Of a stretch of DNA of 64,000 nt, positions 1-8,028 are shown in pieces. Where the stretch lies: positions 1 to 64,000 of the forward strand of contig JBBRYI010000008.1 in the NCBI GenBank assembly GCA_038237805.1, read 5' to 3'. The DNA is from JBBQFI01 sp038237805. GTDB lineage: Bacteria; Verrucomicrobiota; Verrucomicrobiia; Chthoniobacterales; UBA10450. A program made the translations under genes and the position numbers. Each line of letters starts with the position of its first letter. The first letter of the stretch is position 1. Under the pieces are notes generated by a model. The model made no database searches and had not been told where the DNA came from. It worked only from the letters and a program-made list of their open reading frames with translations.

Positions 1-141
1 CCGCGTGTCCCCCCTTTTTTTCTAAAAACTATCTTATAACCCTTTTTGTTATTTAATGCGTGTCGGGGCGTCCGACCCCCCCCGCCACAGAAAACCAGTT
101 CACGATTGCGCGAGCGTTTATTCCGCGTCACGCTTTGCCAC

Positions 142-813
142 GTGAGCGTTAGTCCGAACAAACTTTTCGATTATCTCGACGGCAAACTCCCCCCGCATGA
201 GCGAGAACAACTCGAAGCACAGATGGCGAATGATTCTAAGCTTCTGCGTCAGCTCGCGATCGCGCGCAAGTTGCACGAGACGATGCCCGGATCGCAGGAA
301 ATGATTGGTTCGTTGGACTCAGGCTCCGAAACGGCCACGCGCGGCGCGATCATCAGTCGTCGCGTAGGTCTCGCGTTCATCATCCTGGTCTTCGTCAACG
401 TCTTCATCGGTCTTTGGTTCATTTTCCAAAAAGAAAAACCATCCGCCAAAGCGCGTGACGCGGACATGCGCAATCAAGTCGAGCAATCACTGGAAAAAGC
501 GGCGGCTTCGGCGCTGCCGACGCCGAATATCGAAGCCGATGAAATCAAAATCTCCGCTCCCTGGCCGCAGCAGGAGACGGTTGCCAATCAAGTCGTCGCG
601 GCCGCGACCGAAGTCGGAGGCTCGGGCGCGAAAGCGTTAAACGACGAGAACGGGATTGTCGTGCTTGTCGATATCCCAAAGAGTCGCGAAGCAGATTTTC
701 GCAACAGACTCGTCCCTCTTGGCGCACCATCGGCCCCCCCCGTCAACAATTCGTCTTCTCAGCCTAACGAGAGAAAATTTCTGCAAGTGCGAGTGGTGAA
801 AGCGCCGCAATGA
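142..813 (+). CDS. Putative anti-sigma-factor-like single-pass membrane protein
   Basis: The N-terminal 45 residues (LFDYLDGKLPPHEREQLEAQ and following) resemble the helical head of anti-sigma factors, with the typical 'YLDG.L...ER..LE' pattern. The zinc-binding His/Cys residues of the ZAS domain are absent. One membrane helix lies near residues 75-95, followed by a roughly 125-residue periplasmic tail rich in Ala, Pro and Glu. I chose the GTG at 142; a TTG at 46 in the same frame would add 32 residues of unlikely Pro/Arg-rich sequence. No clear ribosome-binding site supports either start. The gene overlaps the next one by ATGA, so they are probably co-translated. A cognate sigma factor would be expected upstream, outside the window. 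The exact family is not recognised. Confidence 0.55.
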   Translation: MSVSPNKLFDYLDGKLPPHEREQLEAQMANDSKLLRQLAIARKLHETMPGSQEMIGSLDSGSETATRGAIISRRVGLAFIILVFVNVFIGLWFIFQKEKPSAKARDADMRNQVEQSLEKAAASALPTPNIEADEIKISAPWPQQETVANQVVAAATEVGGSGAKALNDENGIVVLVDIPKSREADFRNRLVPLGAPSAPPVNNSSSQPNERKFLQVRVVKAPQ

Positions 814-1529
814 TCGCGGTCGCGTTTGCGTTGCCGACAGAAAGTAAGCTTCTTGTTTCTCGTCTAAGAGATCGGCGCCGCGTCGCGTGTGGTGCGAGCT
901 ATATCATTTACGGCAAGTTCGACTCCAGATCCCTTGCCATCCTGCATACCGGGGTTGGCCGAAAGATTTCGGAGATGGCGATGGCCGATTTTCTGCGCGG
1001 CCAGCGACCGGATGTTTTGATCAGCAGCGGGTTTGCCGGTGGTGCCGGCACGGAATTGAAAGTTGGCGATTTGTTTCTGGCAGAGAATTTTTCGGATCGG
1101 GTACTGTTTTCGAACTCGCAGCGGGCCCTGAAGAATCTCGACCCGCAAATCGGAAAACTGTTTACCTCGCCTTCAATCGTCGACTCCCAGACTGAGAGAG
1201 CCGAAATTGCGAAAGCACACGGCGCGGATGCCATCGATATGGAAACCGAAGGTATTGTGCAAGCGTGCGAGCAGTGCCGAATTCCGATGCTTTCGCTCCG
1301 TGTAATCACCGACACGCCGCACGAGCCTTTTCCTGCACCACCATCGGTGTTGTTCGACGTCGATCGGCAACGGACAGATTTCCTTGAAGTCGCCGCGCAT
1401 TTCGCCGCGAGACCTACTGCTCTCGCAGCAATGTTTCGGTTTAGTCGACGAATCGGCCGCGCGCGCCAGAATCTGACCGAAGCCCTGACGAGATTGCTGC
1501 AAGACGATTCGCTAGGACGCGCAGCCTAA
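810..1529 (+). CDS. Nucleosidase/phosphorylase of the PNP_UDP_1 (MTA/SAH nucleosidase-like) family
   Basis: The protein has 239 residues, the usual size for this fold. Family marks are the GVGRK nucleotide/phosphate loop near residue 49, the SSGFAGG strand-turn near residue 71, and IDMETEG near residue 145, matching the ribose-binding Met-Glu of 5'-methylthioadenosine/S-adenosylhomocysteine nucleosidase. An Asp (VITDTP) near residue 170 sits where the catalytic acid is expected. It probably cleaves a purine nucleoside by-product such as MTA, SAH or futalosine; the substrate cannot be fixed from sequence. The ATG overlaps the stop of the upstream gene (ATGA). The TAA stop and the TAG stop of the convergent CDF gene lie within a single copy of the dispersed 10-mer at 1524-1533. 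Confidence 0.75.
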   Translation: MIAVAFALPTESKLLVSRLRDRRRVACGASYIIYGKFDSRSLAILHTGVGRKISEMAMADFLRGQRPDVLISSGFAGGAGTELKVGDLFLAENFSDRVLFSNSQRALKNLDPQIGKLFTSPSIVDSQTERAEIAKAHGADAIDMETEGIVQACEQCRIPMLSLRVITDTPHEPFPAPPSVLFDVDRQRTDFLEVAAHFAARPTALAAMFRFSRRIGRARQNLTEALTRLLQDDSLGRAA

Positions 1530-2440
1530 CGAGCCGCCTTGGCCGGCTCGATGTGCACGAGTACGTCGGCAATGCGCGGATCGCTCCGCTGAATGGCATC
1601 TTTGACCGCGTGTGCAATCCCATGACCTTCGCGCACGGAAATATTCTCATTTACGCCGATATGAATATCGACGTAGAAGCTCAGCCCCATTTTGCGGACG
1701 AAACTTTTGTCAATCTCGATCACGCCGGGAACTTTTGCCGCCGCATCTCGAACAAGATCGACGATTTTTCCGCGCGGCGCCGTGTCCATAATTTCGTAGA
1801 GTGCGGGGCGAAGCAAACGCACGCCATTCGCGGCGATGACGGCACAGGCAAATAATGCGGACCAATCATCCGCGCTCTGCCATCCTTCGCCTCCGATGAG
1901 CGCGATCGAAATACCGATAAACGCGGCGGCGGACGTCAGCGCATCACTGCGATGATGCCAGGCGTCAGTTTGCACGGCCGTGCTTTCGACGTAACGCCCG
2001 ATGCGGTTGACGTAACGAAACAAGATTTCTTTGACGAAGATAACAACAATCAAGATGGCGAGCGTGAAAGGCGCAGGGCCGTGGTGCGGCGTGAGGATTT
2101 CCCGCACGCTTTGGATCGCCAGACCAGTCGACGCCGCGAGGACTCCGCACGCGACAATCACGGCCGCAAGCGGTTCGGCTTTGCCGTGGCCGTAAGGATG
2201 GGTTTCGTCAGGAGGGCGAGCGGCAAGTTTCAAGCCGCCCCAAATGACAAACGAACCGGCAATATCGAGCGCCGATTCGATACCGTCGGCAATCAGGACA
2301 TAGGCATTGCCGAAAAGGCCGCCAAGAATTTTTGCTGCCGCGAAGACCAGGTTGATCAACATGCCGATGAGCGCGATGCGTGCGCCCGTTTGCAGATTGC
2401 TGGAAAGATCGGCCGTTGTAGGATGGGATGCGGGAGCCAT
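1526..2440 (-). CDS. Cation diffusion facilitator (CDF) family divalent metal exporter
   Basis: The 304-residue protein has about six membrane helices followed by a cytoplasmic ferredoxin-like domain of about 90 residues, as in FieF/YiiP. The transport site is recognisable: ADGIESALD in helix 2 (Glu55 and Asp59, where YiiP has Asp and Asp), the HPYGHGKAEP loop after it, and WHHRSDA in helix 5 with its His and Asp. It should export Zn, Fe or a related ion in exchange for protons; the Glu in helix 2 prevents a firm metal assignment. The ATG at 2440 is two bases from the divergent ATG at 2443, so neither gene has its own intergenic promoter. A TTG at 2443 is the less likely start. Confidence 0.88.
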   Translation of the reverse strand: MAPASHPTTADLSSNLQTGARIALIGMLINLVFAAAKILGGLFGNAYVLIADGIESALDIAGSFVIWGGLKLAARPPDETHPYGHGKAEPLAAVIVACGVLAASTGLAIQSVREILTPHHGPAPFTLAILIVVIFVKEILFRYVNRIGRYVESTAVQTDAWHHRSDALTSAAAFIGISIALIGGEGWQSADDWSALFACAVIAANGVRLLRPALYEIMDTAPRGKIVDLVRDAAAKVPGVIEIDKSFVRKMGLSFYVDIHIGVNENISVREGHGIAHAVKDAIQRSDPRIADVLVHIEPAKAAR

Positions 2441-2442
2441 CA

Positions 2443-3438
2443 ATGAAGGAAACTATAAGCGCGGCGATTTACGAAACGCACGGAAAACCGGCGGAAGTGC
2501 TGGAACTGCGCGAAGTGCCGCGGCCGCGCGCGGGTGAAGGCGAAGCTGTCGTCGAAATGCGGGCAGCGCCGATTAATCCGGCGGATCTGAACGCGATCGA
2601 GGGCAAGTATCCGGTGCGTCCACCGCTTCCGGCAACGCCAGGTTTCGAGGGCAGTGGCTTTGTCACGGAAATTGGGAAAGGCGTAGATAATGTGGCGGTC
2701 GGAACACAGGTGCTTTTGCCGCATGATGCGGGCACCTGGCGCGAAGCGCTGGCCGTGAAAGCAGAAAAATTAGTCGTAGTTCCTAATGGTATCGAACCGC
2801 AACAAGCTGCGATGTTAAAGATCAATCCGATTACCGCGTGGCGGATGCTTCATGATTTTGTCGGATTGAAGCGCGGCGATTGGTTGATCCAGAATGCCGC
2901 AAATTCCGGCGCGGGCCGCGCAGCTATTCAAATCTCACACGAGCTCGGATATAAAACAGTCAATGTCGTTAGGCGATCGGAGTTGATCGAAGAATTGTGT
3001 GCCGAAGGTGGCGACGTCGTTCTTGTCGATGGCGAAAATTTGCGCGACGAGGTCAAGGAGGCCACGGCGGGCGCGCCGATTCGATTGGCGTTGAACGCGG
3101 TGGGCGGCGAAAACGCGTTGCGCGTCGCCAACACCCTCGCGCCTGATGCGACGATGGTGACTTATGGCGCGATGAGTTTCCAGCCGCTGCGCATCCCGAA
3201 TGGGCTGCTCATCTTCAAGAATCTTCACTTCTGCGGATTCTGGGTGAACAAATGGTACGATCAGACGACGCCGCAGCAGCGGGACGAAACCTTCGCCGCG
3301 GTTTTTGAAATGGCGCAGCGCGGATTGTTGCGGACGAAAATTGAAAAAGCATATCCGCTGACCGAAGTAAAAGAGGCCATTACGCGGGCCGCGCAAAACA
3401 AACGCCGCGGCAAAATTATTTTCGAGTTTGGTGCGTGA
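2443..3438 (+). CDS. Zinc-free medium-chain reductase, trans-2-enoyl reductase (MECR/Etr1)-like
   Basis: The 331-residue MDR-superfamily protein has an N-terminal GroES-like domain (APINPADLNAIEG) and a Rossmann NADPH domain. The segment WLIQNAANSGAGRAAIQIS and the later CGFWVNKWY closely follow the mitochondrial enoyl-thioester reductase MECR/Etr1 pattern rather than quinone reductase or alcohol dehydrogenase. No structural-zinc cysteines are present. The likely reaction is NADPH-dependent reduction of a trans-2-enoyl thioester, though related quinone reductases share much of the fold. The start at 2443 gives MKETISAAIYE, the normal beginning; an upstream in-frame start at 2428 would run into the divergent CDF gene. 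Its TGA overlaps the GTG of the next gene, so the two are coupled. Confidence 0.8.
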   Translation: MKETISAAIYETHGKPAEVLELREVPRPRAGEGEAVVEMRAAPINPADLNAIEGKYPVRPPLPATPGFEGSGFVTEIGKGVDNVAVGTQVLLPHDAGTWREALAVKAEKLVVVPNGIEPQQAAMLKINPITAWRMLHDFVGLKRGDWLIQNAANSGAGRAAIQISHELGYKTVNVVRRSELIEELCAEGGDVVLVDGENLRDEVKEATAGAPIRLALNAVGGENALRVANTLAPDATMVTYGAMSFQPLRIPNGLLIFKNLHFCGFWVNKWYDQTTPQQRDETFAAVFEMAQRGLLRTKIEKAYPLTEVKEAITRAAQNKRRGKIIFEFGA

Positions 3439-4598
3439 TCGCGATCGTTGTCGGCGCGGGGATCAATGGCGTAACTGCTGCGATCGAGCTCAAGAGACGC
3501 GGGCACAACGTCATCCTCGTTGATCCCGGACCGCTGCCGCATCCGCTCGCTGCTTCCACCGACATTAGCAAAGCAGTTCGTGCAGCGTACGGAGCGGACA
3601 AAGATTACACGGAACTGGCCGAACGTTCGATCAAACGATGGCGCGAATGGAACACAGAATTCGGGATCGAACTTTATCACGAAGTCGGTTTTTTATTTTT
3701 GCGCCAGCGCCCGATGCAGCCTGGAGATTTTGAATATGAAAGTTTCAAGCTCCTGGAACGCCGCGGCCACAAAATGGAGCGCTTCGACTCGGCGAAGTTG
3801 CGCAAACGCTTCCCGGCATGGAATGCGGAGCTTTACCCCGATGGTTTTCTCGATCGCGAAGCTGGCTATGCCGAAAGTGGACGCGTAGTGGCAACACTCG
3901 TCGAGCGCGCAAAATCAATCGGCGTTGATCTGCGCGAAGAACACAAGTTTGCGGCGTTGCGCGATCGTGAAATAGGAATCGTTTTGGAGAACGGACGTGA
4001 AATTGCCGGGGATGTTGTGGTCATGGCCGTCGGTGCGTGGACGCCATACTTGCTGCCGTCGACGCAAAAATTCCTGCGCGCGACAGGTCATCCGGTTTTT
4101 CATCTGAAACCTCGAAAAGCGGAACTTTTCGCACCGGAACGTTTTCCAGTTTTCGGCGCGGATATTTCGGACACTGGTTTCTATGGGTTTCCAATTAATC
4201 GCGACGGCGTGGTCAAGATCGCCAATCACGGAGCGGGTCGCGAGATGTCGCCCGATTCTCCAGCGCGAATCGTGACGGCGACGGAAGAAAAAGAAATGCG
4301 CAAATTTTTGTCGGAAACATTTCCGGCACTCGCAGACGCGCCCATTGTTTACACGCGCATTTGCTTGTACTGCGACACGAATGACGGCGATTTCTGGATC
4401 GCACCGGATCCAGAGCGGCCCGGATTAATTATCGCGACGGGTGACAGCGGTCACGGATTCAAATTCGCGCCGATCCTGGGAGAAATCATCGCCGACGCAG
4501 TGGAAGAAAAATCAAATCCGTTCCTGGAAAAGTTTCGCTGGCGACCGGAAGTGCCTCGCGGGGTCGAGAAAGAAGCGGCGCGTTTTCTGCCGAAGTAA
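3435..4598 (+). CDS. FAD-dependent oxidoreductase, DAO family (sarcosine-oxidase-like)
   Basis: The 387-residue protein begins with the FAD-binding fingerprint VVGAGINGVTAAIELKRRG, and Asp29 or a neighbour contacts the adenosine ribose. The C-terminal GDSGHGFKFAPILGEIIAD is the second FAD contact region typical of monomeric sarcosine oxidase and N-methyl amino acid oxidases. It probably oxidises a secondary amine or amino acid to an imine with oxygen as acceptor; the substrate is unknown. The start is GTG at 3435, overlapping the reductase stop (GTGA). The gene ends 16 bp before the convergent khpB stop. Confidence 0.8.
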   Translation: MIAIVVGAGINGVTAAIELKRRGHNVILVDPGPLPHPLAASTDISKAVRAAYGADKDYTELAERSIKRWREWNTEFGIELYHEVGFLFLRQRPMQPGDFEYESFKLLERRGHKMERFDSAKLRKRFPAWNAELYPDGFLDREAGYAESGRVVATLVERAKSIGVDLREEHKFAALRDREIGIVLENGREIAGDVVVMAVGAWTPYLLPSTQKFLRATGHPVFHLKPRKAELFAPERFPVFGADISDTGFYGFPINRDGVVKIANHGAGREMSPDSPARIVTATEEKEMRKFLSETFPALADAPIVYTRICLYCDTNDGDFWIAPDPERPGLIIATGDSGHGFKFAPILGEIIADAVEEKSNPFLEKFRWRPEVPRGVEKEAARFLPK

Positions 4599-4614
4599 TC
4601 AAGGCCGACGTGCC

Positions 4615-5091
4615 TTATCGTTCCTGCGGTGCGGCTTCTTTTTTTGCCTGCCGCCTAACGAGTGTAATCTGTTTGATTCGCGCAGAGTCGGAGGGGCTCC
4701 AAGTGGCAACGTCCGGATCGTCCTTGAACGCGTTGTGGACAATGCGGCGCTCGTAGGAATTCATCGGCTCAAGCTGAAGCGAACGTCCGGTAATGCGAAC
4801 CCGCTCGGCCAGTTCGCGCACACGCTGCACGATGCGGTCTTCGCGCATGGAGCGATAATGCTCGCAATCGACCGTGACTTTGAGCGCCTCTTTATCTTTC
4901 GCCTGAATTAGCCGGTTAAGGAGAAACTGAATCGCGTCAAGTGTTTCGCCGTCTCGACCAATCAAACGGCGGCTTTCCTCGGTGTAAATTTGCAAAACCA
5001 GATTACCGCCCTCGCTTGTGGTCTCGTCGATTTCCGCGACGAAACCGAGATAGCCGAGCATGGTATCAAGTAGTTCCTTCGGGCTCATCAT
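4615..5091 (-). CDS. khpB: RNA-binding protein KhpB (Jag/SpoIIIJ-associated), KH and R3H domains
   Basis: The 158-residue protein has a KH domain with the GRDGETLDAIQ loop near residues 45-55, then an R3H domain near 95-145 with the Arg...His pattern (YERRIVHNAF). The N-terminal Jag-N domain found in Firmicutes homologues is absent. The family binds RNA and influences cell-wall or division gene expression. Its ATG overlaps the yidC stop (ATGA), giving the standard order rnpA-yidD-yidC-khpB. A copy of the dispersed 10-mer at 4653 encodes Leu-Val-Arg-Arg near the C-terminus. Confidence 0.9.
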   Translation of the reverse strand: MMSPKELLDTMLGYLGFVAEIDETTSEGGNLVLQIYTEESRRLIGRDGETLDAIQFLLNRLIQAKDKEALKVTVDCEHYRSMREDRIVQRVRELAERVRITGRSLQLEPMNSYERRIVHNAFKDDPDVATWSPSDSARIKQITLVRRQAKKEAAPQER

Positions 5092-6824
5092 TTTCCTCTG
5101 CGCGATTTTTTCCCCGGCGGTGTCACCTTTTCCAAAGTCGGCATCGGTTGACGCCGGTTTTGGTAAAGCTGCAGGATCGTGAAGAGGTTCTGAGTTGTAT
5201 AATACAAAGAAAGGGCGGCTGCAAAGTTGTAGCAGAAGACGACAAAGATGATGGGTGTAAACATCATGACGCGCTGCTGGGTTGCGTCGCCGGTTTTTGG
5301 CGTGATGCGCATCATCCAGACGTTCGTTAGGGCCATGAGGAGCGGCAAAATGTTAAGCGGCCAACCGAGAATGGGAATGTGGCCGATTGTATCCGGCTGC
5401 GAAAGATCGTGGACCCAAAGAAAGCTGGCATTTCGTAACTCCACTGTTTGTCGCAGCATAGTGAAGAGTCCGAAAAAGATCGGGATCTGGATGAGCATCG
5501 GGGCGCAGCCGCTCACCGGATTAATCCCATATTCCTTGTAGAGCTTCATCACCTCCTGATTCATGCGCGTCGGATCGTCTTTGTACTTTTCGCGCAGCTC
5601 CTGCATTTTCGGGGAAAGCGCGGACATGCGGCGCATGGAACGGTTCGCCTTGTTTTGCAGCGGCCAGAGAGTCAGCTTTACAATAGTCGTTAGGGCCAAA
5701 ATCGCGGCGGCGTAATTTCCGAGATAGTGATGAAGTAGATTCATCAAATTGAGCAGCGTTTGGCTGACAATTTTCAAAATGCCAAAATCCATGATCTCCG
5801 CTTCGTTGTGCTCGAGCTGGGCGAGGCGGTGATAAAGCTTTGGCCCGGCGTAAATCTCGAAATGGAAACTGGCGGTTTTTCCCGGTTGCACCTGGAATCC
5901 CGGCATCCCCATCGCACCTTCAATTCCGGGTAACATCACGCCACTAGCCTGGCTGATTTCGAAACGGCGGCCCCAGGCTTCGCTCGCCTTGGCATTGAGC
6001 GGCGCGAGAAGCGTAACGAAAAATTGATTGCTCACGGCGACCCATTCCGGGCCGGGCAATTTCTCATCGTAAAAATCGCGCCCTGGCCGCTTTTGCAGAC
6101 CTAAGAAACTGCTTTGCGGTGCGAACCAATTGACATCGATCGATTTTGTCTTTCCTGCGATGCACCATGTCAGGTGCGTGTAGGTCGCCATATCATTCGG
6201 ATGAATTGGCCGCGCCGAACCCAGGGTGATGAAGTAGTTGGGTTGATTATAGGGTTGCGTGCCTTCGTTGCGGAAATCGACATCCATTTGCGCAACGAAA
6301 TTGTCTTTCTTTTCCGAAGTCGGCGGAAAGAAAAACTTCTTTCGAATGTCGACGCCCTCGGGGGTGGCGCGTTCAAATTGCACACTGCCATCCGGCGCGC
6401 GCGAGAGAGAAAATTCAGGCAGAGCCGATGTCTCGGGCAGCGGCACGATAGCGCCGATCGGTCTGCGATCCGGAGAATTCAAACGGACGCGCTCGCTGCC
6501 TTCGGCGACATGGTTGAGCAGAACGACTTCGCTGATGGCACCGCCGCGATTCGTTAGGCGCAATTCCATATCGGAATTGCGCAAAACGTCCTTCTTCTCG
6601 GCAAATGCTGGAACGCTCTCCGCAGATGGCGGTGTGCTGCCCGGCGCAGGTGAAGAAAAATTCGGCGGCGGGGAACTATACGCTGGTGATGCCGGCGCAA
6701 TCGAGGCGCTCGGCGCGGGCGCAGGTTGCACCGGAGCAAGCGTCGGATGCTTCATCATGTAGATCTGCCACACCACGAGCCCGATGACGCAAAGGCTGAT
6801 GGCAATCCATGCTTGTCGATCCAT
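5088..6824 (-). CDS. yidC: Membrane protein insertase YidC
   Basis: The 578-residue protein has the Gram-negative YidC layout: an N-terminal helix (IAISLCVIGLVVWQIYMM), a Pro/Ser/Ala-rich linker to about residue 65, a large periplasmic beta-supersandwich to about 335, then the conserved insertase core with helices separated by the KANRSMRRMSALSPKMQELR cytoplasmic hairpin. The hydrophilic-groove arginine expected in the first core helix is not obvious in LLNLMNLLHHYLGNYAA, although a Lys follows soon after. It inserts membrane proteins with SecYEG or alone. It lies 17 bp after yidD and overlaps khpB by 4 bp. Confidence 0.95.
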   Translation of the reverse strand: MDRQAWIAISLCVIGLVVWQIYMMKHPTLAPVQPAPAPSASIAPASPAYSSPPPNFSSPAPGSTPPSAESVPAFAEKKDVLRNSDMELRLTNRGGAISEVVLLNHVAEGSERVRLNSPDRRPIGAIVPLPETSALPEFSLSRAPDGSVQFERATPEGVDIRKKFFFPPTSEKKDNFVAQMDVDFRNEGTQPYNQPNYFITLGSARPIHPNDMATYTHLTWCIAGKTKSIDVNWFAPQSSFLGLQKRPGRDFYDEKLPGPEWVAVSNQFFVTLLAPLNAKASEAWGRRFEISQASGVMLPGIEGAMGMPGFQVQPGKTASFHFEIYAGPKLYHRLAQLEHNEAEIMDFGILKIVSQTLLNLMNLLHHYLGNYAAAILALTTIVKLTLWPLQNKANRSMRRMSALSPKMQELREKYKDDPTRMNQEVMKLYKEYGINPVSGCAPMLIQIPIFFGLFTMLRQTVELRNASFLWVHDLSQPDTIGHIPILGWPLNILPLLMALTNVWMMRITPKTGDATQQRVMMFTPIIFVVFCYNFAAALSLYYTTQNLFTILQLYQNRRQPMPTLEKVTPPGKKSRRGK

Positions 6825-6841
6825 ACACGATTCCAGCGCGG

Positions 6842-7111
6842 CTATTCACACACGAAACAGGGCTCATTCGCGCCGCGATTTATTCCCGGAACCGGATCGA
6901 AGCCGTGGCCGCCCCACGGATGGCAACGCGCCAGCCGTCGCAGGCCAAGCCAGCTTCCGCGTGCGACTCCGAACGTTTCCACCGCTTCAAGAAAATAAGC
7001 GGAGCACGTGGGCGTGAAGCGGCAACCTGATCCCGGCCCGCCGAAGAACGATAACATCGGCGAGATGATAATTTGATAAGCGCGAACGAAAAATCGAACG
7101 ATCCGAATCAT
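6842..7111 (-). CDS. yidD: Membrane protein insertion efficiency factor YidD
   Basis: The 89-residue protein carries the UPF0161 core with three characteristic cysteines (GSGCRFTPTCSAYFLEA) and RRLARCHPWGGHGFDPVP. I chose the ATG at 7111, which overlaps the rnpA stop by ATGA and gives the normal N-terminus MIRIVRFFVRAYQ; the frame is open upstream, but that extension lies inside rnpA. The protein is a small amphipathic inner-membrane factor assisting YidC. Its position between rnpA and yidC is conserved in many bacteria. Confidence 0.93.
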   Translation of the reverse strand: MIRIVRFFVRAYQIIISPMLSFFGGPGSGCRFTPTCSAYFLEAVETFGVARGSWLGLRRLARCHPWGGHGFDPVPGINRGANEPCFVCE

Positions 7112-7473
7112 GAGCGCGCTAGGATAGAAGCGCGCTTTGCCAGACGCAACCACTCATCTTCCAGGGCGCGGTAAGTTGCCCGCGCGGCAGCAGGCCGAGC
7201 GATCGTCACGAACCAAATTTGGCCGCGAAAGTCCCGCTGCCACTTGCGAACGATCTCGCGCAAACGCCGGCGCACACGATTTCGTTGGACGGCGTTTCCA
7301 ATTCGACGGGACGTGATGAAGCCGGCACGAAAGCCGGCAGTCTTTGCATCGGTCGTCATGCCGATCATGAGCAAATCTCCGCGAAAGACTTCGCCGCCTT
7401 CGCGCACTCGCGCGAATTCGGCTGTGCTGGTGAGTCGCTTCGCCTTCGAAAATGTTAAATGGCCAGTCGGCAT
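7108..7473 (-). CDS. rnpA: Ribonuclease P protein component
   Basis: The 121-residue protein has the RNR signature of RnpA (RRIGNAVQRNRVRRRLREI, near residues 56-74), which binds the P RNA, and the usual N-terminal hydrophobic strand region. It assists 5' maturation of tRNA precursors. The gene starts 11 nt after the edge of a palindromic element (7484-7572). rpmH (ribosomal protein L34), which normally precedes rnpA, is not there: the 194 bp up to the next gene holds only the repeat and a terminator. The promoter therefore lies inside or beyond the repeat. Confidence 0.93.
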   Translation of the reverse strand: MPTGHLTFSKAKRLTSTAEFARVREGGEVFRGDLLMIGMTTDAKTAGFRAGFITSRRIGNAVQRNRVRRRLREIVRKWQRDFRGQIWFVTIARPAAARATYRALEDEWLRLAKRASILARS

Positions 7474-7483
7474 CGAATTAAAC

Positions 7484-7572
7484 TTTAGCGGCGGTCTATG
7501 ACCGCCGCATTTTCTCGCAGAATATTAGATCTGCTCTGTTAGATAATGCGACGGTCATAGACCGCCGCTACA
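7484..7572. repeat. REPIN-like palindromic element, copy 1 (89 bp)
   Basis: Two arms of about 26 bp in inverted orientation, at 7484-7512 (core TAGCGGCGGTCTATGACCG) and 7545-7572 (core CGGTCATAGACCGCCGCTAC), flank an AT-rich centre. Each arm is itself a small palindrome. Copies at 44146 and 47552 share the ends and the GGTC(N)GACC inner palindrome but not the centre. This is the arrangement of REP doublets (REPINs) moved by RAYT transposases; no RAYT gene is in the window. Confidence 0.85.
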
Positions 7573-7601
7573 GAAGAAAAGGAGCAGAAATCCGTACAGC
7601 A

Positions 7602-7639
7602 AAAATCTTCCCTCGAAGGTTTCTTCGAGGGAAGATTTT
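7602..7639 (-). terminator. Strong intrinsic terminator downstream of the small lipoprotein gene
   Basis: A perfect 16-bp stem (7602-7617 with 7624-7639) closes a 6-nt loop and is followed by a run of five T on the minus strand. It lies 28 bp after the lipoprotein stop and before the REPIN and rnpA, so it insulates rnpA from that transcript. Confidence 0.9.
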
Positions 7640-7667
7640 GCGATTGAAACCGAAAGGCCTTCCGAAC

Positions 7668-7925
7668 TTACGGAGTCGGCGACGCCGTCGTAGTCGTCGT
7701 CTCAGTCTTTGTGCTGCTCGACGTATCTGGAGTCGAGGTAGCCGCCGGGGTAGTTGTCGTGGTTGTGCTCGTGCTCTCCGAACTGCTCGAAGTGGCCGGA
7801 GATGGATTTACGATGGTCGTATTGTTTTCTGGAGCAGGTGAAGCGGCTGGGGCCGTAGTTTCAGTTCGCTGCTCACAGGCCGCGAGAAGTGCGGCGCTCG
7901 CCAGGATGCAAATGTATTTCTTCAT
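7668..7925 (-). CDS. Small Ser/Thr-rich lipoprotein
   Basis: The 85-residue protein begins MKKYICILASAALLAACEQR, a clear lipoprotein signal with lipobox LAAC (Cys17). The mature part is almost entirely Thr, Ser, Pro and Ala (runs such as STSTTTTTTP), with no predicted fold. Such tails can be spacers or glycosylation sites; no function can be assigned. It is a single gene followed by its own strong terminator. Confidence 0.75.
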   Translation of the reverse strand: MKKYICILASAALLAACEQRTETTAPAASPAPENNTTIVNPSPATSSSSESTSTTTTTTPAATSTPDTSSSTKTETTTTTASPTP

Positions 7926-8028
7926 AAGTGATTAGGATTGAATGCCCATATTGGGCTAAAGGCTGAATCGGGGCAAGGGATGTTTTCGGACTTGCTTAAA
8001 GTTAATTTGGCCCAATGCCAGCACGAAA

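Noticed and set aside
46..141. N-terminal extension of the first gene from TTG
   Set aside because: Low-complexity Pro/Arg-rich sequence without membrane or signal features; GTG at 142 is more reasonable.
4615..7473. Chromosomal origin near rnpA-yidC and recF
   Set aside because: No dnaA or dnaN gene, no DnaA-box cluster recognised; rnpA-yidC and recF occur away from oriC in many genomes.
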